Shown piece by piece: positions 57,480 through 64,000 of a stretch of 64,000 nt of DNA (its first letter is position 1; each line of letters opens with the position of its first letter). The position numbers and the translations under genes are program-made. The notes beneath the pieces were generated by a model. It saw nothing but the letters and a program-made list of their open reading frames with translations. It was not told the origin of the DNA and did no database searches. This DNA is from Adiantum capillus-veneris (Eukaryota; Streptophyta; Polypodiopsida; Polypodiales; Pteridaceae), in NCBI GenBank assembly GCA_014529385.2, contig CM043945.1, positions 152,001,741 through 152,065,740 of the forward strand, written 5' to 3'.

Positions 57480-58712
57480 ATCATACCTTTTGGAATGATG
57501 TCGTCACCTTTTGAAACCAATTGTTCCAAGTTGTTATGGGTGAAGGCTTTAACCAGTAGTTTTCGACCACCCTATGTGTTTTATCTAGTTGCAAGGGAGG
57601 TAAGCTACTCTCCCATGATTTTATTTGCAATGTTGTTGTAGGTGGTGAACTTACCACGGGAGGTGAAAACTCTTTCTTGTTTCTATTGATATGTACAATG
57701 GAAGGTGGAGATTGTGTCGAAGGTTCTATTTTCGTATAGGAACTACAGGAAGATCAAGAAGCTTCTTTTGTTTTTTCTATGGTTGAGCTGAACAAAACAA
57801 GCCTTTCTTTCTTGGAAACCCATACTAGCTCCGGATCTGATGTATAGCGTTCTTTAATTTTTCCTTTCCCACTATCTTCCATCGGCCTTGTCGTCACAAG
57901 ATTTGACTCACATGGATCAGGTGATAGATAAGAACACAATTTATGTTTTGGCACCTAGATTTGATCATTTCCTTGATAGTAGCCTTGGGCTTCCAATAGT
58001 TGTTTAGGAATCCAACACAACATTGTCTTACATTTTCAAGAGTGAGTGGGGTGTTTCTTAAAAGACTCCTATTTTTTAGCATCAACCATGGTCACTAAAG
58101 AAGCTTTAAGTACCCACTTGTATGTTTTGTTCTCTATATTAGGATGCATCTTGTGTGTCTCAAGCTTTGTTTCAACTACAGAAGTTGAAGCTCTAGAGAG
58201 ATGGGCTATAGGGACCTTTTGTTCAACCTCCTGGACATGCAATGTTTTTGGTTTTATTTCCTCAGGAGGTAATATCTCAAGGCTATGGCTTGGGTGGCAG
58301 GGCTAAGAGTTGGATTCTGCATTGTAATACTCCTAGTCCCCCAATCAATAGTACATTTGGTCGTTATCATCCACGTGTGTCCTGGGTGTATATTACCCTT
58401 GATAGTTCCAGCAGGCATGAACAAAAAGTCTTGAGCTACAATCCCGTTGCATAACTGACAGAAGTGTGCAAGATTCCAAAAACCGTGGTTTTTTTTCTTG
58501 TTGACACCCTTGACTTGTATAGTATTCTCAGATAGGGATGGCTTTCCCAATTGACACCACACCCCATATGAAAACAAATTATATTTAATACTCATGTCTA
58601 ACAAGGTGTTATATAGCACTTTCCCATAGGTGCTAGTTAGTTCAATAAGGTATCTTAGAGGTGTGTCAGAGTCCAACCAATCATCCTCTATTTCAACGTG
58701 GAATACATGCAT
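57480..58712 (-). pseudogene. extra 3' ORF of gypsy element, unknown function
   Basis: An open 152-codon frame (58712-58254) starts MHVFHVEIEDDWLDSDTPLR and contains TSTYGKVLYNTLLDMSIKYN, VWCQLGKPSLSENTIQVKG, NHGFWNLAHFCQLCNGIVAQ and FMPAGTIKGNIHPGHTWMIT. Coding character continues downstream with shifts: KHKLCSYLSPDPCESNLVTT and ELVWVSKKERLVLFSSTIEK at 57954-57754, then a Ser/Pro-rich part. No membrane segment and no known domain are evident. It sits between integrase and the polypurine tract, where some plant gypsy lineages carry an additional or env-like gene. Confidence 0.45.
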
Positions 58713-58842
58713 AACTCCAAGGTTGGCCTCGTTGGCGTGTTATGCGTTGTTGTTGTTCCTTAGCCTCAGCTTGAGCTTGTATCTTCTTTAACTCTACTTG
58801 TGCCTTGGCTTCCTTTTTTTGATGGATGGCGTAAAGCTCCTC

Positions 58843-60000
58843 TTAGCTTAAAGGATCATAATATCTTTTAAATTTTATCCCATTGAGGAATCCAATGGTT
58901 TCAACTCCATCAAGAGTATCCCCATGAATGGTACCTTGTGGGGTGATTTCACATACTTTATATGGTCCTTTTCTCACATATTTCAACTTTTTCTTCTTGT
59001 TTTGTACTCCATACATAAGGACTTTACCACCAACATTGTATCTCTGTTCTTTAGATGACAATTCAACCATCTCTTCCTCCTATCTTTCTCCACAAGTGCA
59101 TTTTACATAGCCAATTGTATTTCTTCATCTAACCTCTCAAGGATATATAAACACTCAACTAAAGGGTTACCATCCCAACCTTCTTGCCAAGCTATGCAAA
59201 AACTAGGAATTATAAACTTGCATGGCACAACTGCTTCTTGGCCATATACCATTTTGAATGGTGTACAATTAATAGCCACTTTGTAAGAAGTATGGTAAGC
59301 CCATAGAGCTAATTCCAGCTTTAAATCCCAATCTGTGCGATGAGCTTCCACTACTTGGGTCAAGATAGAAATCAAGGTCTTGTTGGTACTCTTAGCTTGG
59401 CCATTTTCTTGTGGATAATAAGATGTGGACTTATGGTGAGGTATCATGAAGTTGGTAGTGAGTTTTTTTATCGCTCCATTTATAAATGAGTGCCATTGTC
59501 ACTCACAATCTTGAAGGGACAACCAAATCTTGTAATAATGTTCTCAAAGAGAAACTTGGCTGTTGACCTTGCATTATCCTTACGTGTCGCCCTGGCTTCC
59601 GTCCACTTTGTCACATAGTCAGTGATAACGATAATATATCAAGATTGAGTGCTACAAGCTACCGGACTAATTGGGCCTACAAAGTCTAAACCCCATGTTT
59701 TAAATGGTTGAGACACTTTAACAGGATGTAAGGGCATCTTATCCTTTTGTTGTGCGATCTTGTAACATTAGCATTCATCACATTCTTTTGCAAAAAGGGA
59801 TGCATCTTTGAATAAGGTAGGCCACCAATAGCCTGATTGCAACACTATTCTAGCAGTTAGTTCCCCTAAGAAATGTCCTCCAGCTATACCCATGTGGGAT
59901 TCTTGCAGTATGTTTAAATACTCATCCTCACGGGCACAACGTCTAAGAATATTGTCCTTCCCTAGCTTGCAGAGAGTTCTTGCAATGAGAGAATAAGGTT
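58843..60000 (-). pseudogene. gypsy integrase, catalytic Glu replaced
   Basis: Minus strand, several stops. Zinc finger at about 59900-59750: HMGIAGGHFLGELTARIVLQ, GYWWPTLFKDASLFAKECDE. Core: GLDFVGPISP (first Asp), FKIVSDNGTH (second Asp), then SYYPQENGQAKSTNKTLISI, where the third acidic residue (usually NGQAE) is Lys. C-terminal: RYNVGGKVLMYGVQNKKKKL and KYVRKGPYKVCEITPQGTIH (an SH3-like end), finishing FKRYYDPLS. Even without the stops this integrase could not cut or join DNA. Confidence 0.8.
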
Positions 60001-60199
60001 CACATTCTTTTAATAGTTTTCAAGCTATATCTGTACGAAGCTCTTTGGGTGGAAAACCATTAACTAGAAAGTTCACAATCTTCTCACTCCATTCAGGTAT
60101 GGTCTCGACCAAAAATAAGGAAGTATCGGGCAATTCATCCATCGACTCCAGTAGGGGCTTTACCATTGGGTATGCGAGACAAATGATTCACCATGACAT

Positions 60200-60570
60200 T
60201 TCTTTTACCAGGTCTCACCACAATGGTAAAATCAAACTCAAGAAGAACTAACAACCATCATGTAATTCTTCCCGTGGAACAAGGTTTATTTACTAGATAC
60301 AACAAGGCTTGATAATCAACATAGAAAACAAACTTGCTGGCTAGAAGGTAGTAGAGAAATTTCTTCACTACATAAATAATAGCTAAAACCTCCTGCTTTG
60401 TACGTAGTGGTATAGTTTCTCTCAACATCATTCAATTGAAGACTTGTAAAGCTAATGGGGTAGTCCAGTTTTTTTTCTCTTGGTTGATCTAGAATACACC
60501 CAATAGCAAAGTTCGATGCATCAATATGCACATGGAAAATTACATTTTAATCGGGCACTCATAGAATGGG
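60200..60570 (-). pseudogene. gypsy RNase H
   Basis: 60531-60316 reads HIDASNFAIGCILDQPREKK, DYPISFTSLQLNDVERNYTT. After a shift FLYYLLASKFVFYVDYQALL and WWLLVLLEFDFTIVVRPGKR follow towards 60200. The catalytic DAS and NYTTTxKE blocks are recognisable but the frame is broken. Confidence 0.75.
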
Positions 60571-60676
60571 AGCGCTTGTCAAGGTCTTTTTCAATGACTC
60601 ATAAGCATGGTCACACTCCGCGGTGTAGTGGTACTCAATAAGAAGTTTGTACAATGGACAAGCTATCTCGACAAAT

Positions 60677-61440
60677 TTAAAATAAACCGCCCGTAATAAC
60701 CAACATGGACCATGAATCTTTGAACTCCTTTATAGTTCGTAAGTGGTGGTAAATCAGCAGTGGCTTCAATTTTACCTCATCTATGGAAATCCCATTTTTG
60801 GACACTATATGCCCTAAAATGATTCCATGTTTAACCCAAAAGTGGCATTTGAAAGGGTTTAAGGAGATGCGATATAATCTGCACTTCTCAAACACTTTTC
60901 GTAAGCATGATAGATGTTCCTTCCAAGAGGAATAAACACAAAGGTCATTTAAGAAAGCTTTGCAAAACTCCCTCAAATATTCTCTAAAAGTAGTGTTTAT
61001 TAATCTTTGAAAGGTAGCAGGGGCATTGGTTAAGCCAAAAGCCATAACACAAAATGCGAACACTCCAAATTCGATTATAAAAGCTGTTTTAGCTTGGTCC
61101 TCTAGTGAAACTGTGATTTGGCCGTAGCCAGAGTACGCATCTAAAAAGTTATAAGCTTCCTTCCCTGCAACTCTTTCAACAAGCACATGTTCTGAATATG
61201 TCAAGGGATAATGGTTCCTCCCAGTGGCCGCATTGACCTTTTTGAGATCCATGCACACTCTGAGTTTCCCATTCTTTTTTGGTGTAATCACTATTGGAGA
61301 CACCCATTCTGAGTGCTCAATAAGGTATATGAATCCGTATTTGACAAGCTTTTCAATCTCTTATTGAACGATCTTTGCATACTTAGGATTCATTTGGTAG
61401 GGTTGTTGCTGGCCTGGTTTAGCAAGTCTATTCATGGGGA
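60677..61440 (-). pseudogene. gypsy reverse transcriptase, YxDD motif altered
   Basis: 208 open codons: SPIVITPKKNGKLRVCMDLK, KVNAATGRNHYPLTYSEHVL, YNFLDAYSGYGQITVSLEDQ, TAFIIEFGVFAFCVMAFGLT, NAPATFQRLINTTFREYLRE, AFLNDLCVYSSWKEHL, CHFWVKHGIILGHIVSKNGI. The metal-binding pair of YxDD reads FLND: the first Asp is Asn (codon at 60948-60950), which should abolish polymerisation. The fingers region upstream continues with a stop to about 61440. Confidence 0.85.
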
Positions 61441-61499
61441 TTGTTTGTTGCACCACAGAAGGTGGAACACCTTTCATATCATGATATGTCCAAGCAAAT

Positions 61500-62010
61500 A
61501 TATCCCTGAATTACTTGAGAAGTTATTTAAGTACATACTCCTCAGTCTCTGTCAGATCTTGGGCAATGAAGACAGGTTTGGACTCCTCACCCGAGTCCTC
61601 TAACTCTCTTTCCTTAACTATTGTTGGACCATCATAGACTGCATTGATTCCATCGATGGGTTTTGTTTGGGCCTTTGTATACACCACCTTACGCTCCTCT
61701 TTGGTGTAGGATTTGAAATGATCGGGTGCAGGGTGTAAGTTTGTGGGGTCTTGTGGATCTTTGGACTGTGATTTCACTTTCACTTCCTTTTGTTGTTGAG
61801 CTAACTCTCAATTTTGTCGTCTCCTTACAGTACGGCTCAACTTTGGCTTCTCTATATCCTCTAGTTGTGTGATGTCAATGGGTCGTGGACTACACCACAT
61901 AACGCTTTGAAGGTATTCACCCCAGTTACCTACCAACTTTCGATGAGCATCACATACCCCTATATAATTAAGCCATTCCGCCGGTAGATTTTTTGTCATT
62001 TATTTTAGTA
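61500..62010 (-). pseudogene. gypsy pol linker region
   Basis: Two frames: 61999-61808 (LPAEWLNYIGVCDAHRKLVG, YLQSVMWCSPRPIDITQLED) and 61783-61523 (KVKSQSKDPQDPTNLHPAPD, KPVFIAQDLTETEEYVLK). Charged, no known domain; lies between protease and RT. Confidence 0.5.
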
Positions 62011-62295
62011 CGCACATTTGCTCAATAATGTTGCCTCTTATATCTCTTACTCTTGTTGTCTAATTTTTGATTACGGCCGATCTCTACTGAAGAGTCACTA
62101 GATGAATCACTACTTGTGTCTTCTGCTCCCTTGGATAGATTGTCATTTAGGGTACCACTGGGTCCTGAATGGTTTGTCCCCACATTTGCACTAAGATTTA
62201 ACTCAGATTATTCATCCTCAGAGTTGATTTGAATTGATGATTCTAACCCCAAATGGTGTGTGCTATAGTCTTGTGAGATGCTACTGGCTCCAATG

Positions 62296-63478
62296 TTAGT
62301 CAAAGCCTTCATCTTGTAGGTCAACATAAGCTATATGCATTGCTTCTATCATATTTAAAGGAACAAGTGGTGGAATTTTGTCCCCCTCAGGTGTTACCCA
62401 GGTCATCCCCTTATCTCCCCAGGTGTTTATGGTTACTGCTAGGTATACCCAATCCATATTGTCAGACTCAGTCATCCCAGGTAGAACATCCATATAAGGA
62501 GAATCTTCCCCCACATCAGTGTCCACTTTACACGTGTAACAATACTGCAATAGGGCTGAGTGAACTGTCGTGTCAGATCTATGATCAATTTTAAATCTGT
62601 TTCCTAGAGGATGTGCTCGACCAGTTGCAAGATCCACTTGAATGACAAAATCTTGGAACTGCAAGTAGACATGGTTTTTAGACCACTCATGCACCATTTT
62701 TTCCTCCCTCATGAAAGGACGTCCTAAGATCATTTCAGATGTCATAGTGTGCTTGGAGAAACCCATAACAATGAAGGTATTTCTTATTTTGTCTCCAAAG
62801 ACCTTGATCTTGAGATCTTCTAGCATCCCAATAGGTTTAACAATAGATCCATTGGCCATCTTTAATGGTTGTGGTCCCAAGGAGAGGTCTTCCCATAGTT
62901 TCCTGGCAATTTTTAGTCACAATGCTAACCCCAGTTCCACCATCAAGGATTCCCTTCATAGTTAATCCCTTGGTAGTGATTGATATGGTTGCATTGGATT
63001 CATCTCCCTCAAAGTATCGTCCCAACTTCTTAACAGGTATTTCTACAATAGATTTTTCATCTAGGTTGGGTTGTGGATCTAAGTGTTCCTCCTCTATTGG
63101 CATCTCCCAAGCTCCATCCATCTGTGAAAATTGTGGTAGCCCGACCTTCAGTTCTCCATTGAGGAAAGCTCGAAGAGATAAGAATAGCTCGGGGTGTCCA
63201 TATAGTTTGGACAAGATGGTGGTTCTAACTTCTGAAGCCATGAAACCCATCAATTTTGTAATATTTAACAACACTTTTTGGGCTTCGGTCCCTAAACGTG
63301 GGGAAGATGGAATTTCCATTTCTTTGATAGGGTCAAATAGTCCCTTTGTATACATTCTTTCCAACAAGAAGTGAGTATGTCCACTTTCCCATGACTTTAA
63401 GTCACTTTCTTCTTGGATGACACTAGGTATGGCTAGGGATTTATGGACTTTGTGAGGTTGTTGTTGCGTAGGGAACAA
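62296..63478 (-). pseudogene. gypsy gag C-terminus and protease
   Basis: 63478-62837 (213 codons): helical region HFLLERMYTKGLFDPIKEME, KVLLNITKLMGFMASEVRTT, then the protease start SITTKGLTMKGILDGGTGVS. After a shift 62880-62296 continues GPQPLKMANGSIVKPIGMLE and HTMTSEMILGRPFMREEKMV (the second conserved ILGRP block), followed by a spacer of about 120 residues. The active-site loop reads DGGTG rather than D-S/T-G-A. Confidence 0.65.
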
Positions 63479-64000
63479 TGTGTGTGTAATCCTGCCTAGG
63501 TGCTGGTTCTAGATCCCTTTGGGTATCTTCTACCAAACTCCTTAATTGCTTGACTTGCTCGATCTCCTCTGTAGGGTTTGGGTAAGTTCCTATCTTCTTC
63601 TTAGATCCTGGCCATTATGGCTCATGATGATCTTCCTTGTTGGTTTCTTTCTTAGTGGTCATTTTGGTCTCATGGGTTTCACCTGCATCAGAATCCTCTT
63701 CAGCGTCGTTCATATACACATGGTTGTCTCACCAATCCCTATGTTGGTCTTTGAACTGGGGTCCTGACTTCGTTGCTTTTTGCGATCTCCTTTTTCATGT
63801 TTTTTTCTTCTTCTAAGGTTGGGCAATTGATGCCCTCTCTCTTTCCTCAAGAATATAATTTTGTTTTTGGAGAATCAATTGTGTGAGTACATTCACTAGT
63901 ACCACAGGTGTACTTTGTGATGGCTCCTCGGTAACCTCAATCAAGTTTCATGACATGATCTTCGATGCATTTAGATTATTCGAACATTGGGCAACCAAAT
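63479..64000 (-). other. gypsy gag, upstream part running out of the window
   Basis: On the minus strand, coding-like pieces (KKIGTYPNPTEEIEQVKQLR, SLVEDTQRDLEP) continue upstream of 63478 with stops. The plus-strand ORF 63546-63767 is the antisense shadow. Confidence 0.45.

Larger units (their letters stand above)
57460..64000 (-). mobile_element. Ty3/gypsy element, minus strand, 5' end outside window
   Basis: Domain order on the minus strand: gag C-terminal part (from beyond 64000 to about 63100), protease (62960-62700), linker (62000-61500), RT (61303-60677), RNase H (60560-60250), integrase (60000-58843), an extra ORF region (58712-57480), polypurine tract (57460-57474). Many stops and shifts. 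No chromodomain is visible after integrase; the extra 3' ORF is reminiscent of the layout of Tat/Athila-type lineages, but the lineage is not established. Confidence 0.75.

Overview
This window is nuclear DNA from a land plant. The evidence is one spliced protein gene with a canonical GT-AG intron, plant families of LINE, Ty3/gypsy, CACTA, PIF/Harbinger and Mutator-like transposons, a PNGase A pseudogene, PPR-derived repeats, and long (CT)n/(CA)n/(GA)n microsatellites. The wording of the PPR-like peptides (VVSWSALVAGY, GVSPDAITYACIL) and a histidine-decarboxylase-type gene that I associate with ferns, mosses and fungi make a fern the best guess. That is inference, not proof.

Layout. 1-6294: a degraded CACTA element with TNP2 on the minus strand and its right terminus at 6294. 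6510-8570: an older plus-strand CACTA remnant. 8680-9180: a satellite built on GGTTAT. 9644-14153: two LINE fragments on the minus strand. 14176-26735: a decayed Ty3/gypsy chromovirus on the minus strand. It is split at 18086 by a young non-autonomous LTR retrotransposon (18090-23763, plus strand) with 4-bp target duplications and LTRs about 98 percent identical. 26740-28808: the 5' end (gag, iMet primer site, LTR) of a different gypsy element, abutting the first. 28985-32516: a complete but broken PIF/Harbinger element with TAA duplications.

33496-35432 holds the only convincing host gene, a PLP-dependent group II decarboxylase in two exons with a TATA box. Its frame is open, but a conserved segment that normally carries the PLP-stacking histidine seems to be absent. 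Only 36 bp after its stop lies a Mutator-like element (35469-38734, 9-bp duplication matching 8/9) whose cargo is a minus-strand PNGase A pseudogene, i.e. a Pack-MULE-like gene capture.

39373-45000 is a large higher-order repeat array derived from a PPR gene (base unit about 75 bp, super-unit about 1.6-1.95 kb). 45000-49400 is mostly non-coding. 49442-50781 is a second LINE reverse transcriptase. 50870-57459 is AT-rich with microsatellites and probable LTR material. 57460-64000 is another Ty3/gypsy element on the minus strand, running out of the window, with damaged catalytic residues and an extra unrecognised ORF after integrase.

Nothing here is an operon or a bacterial-type system. The biology is nested transposition, gene capture and repeat amplification around one metabolic gene.
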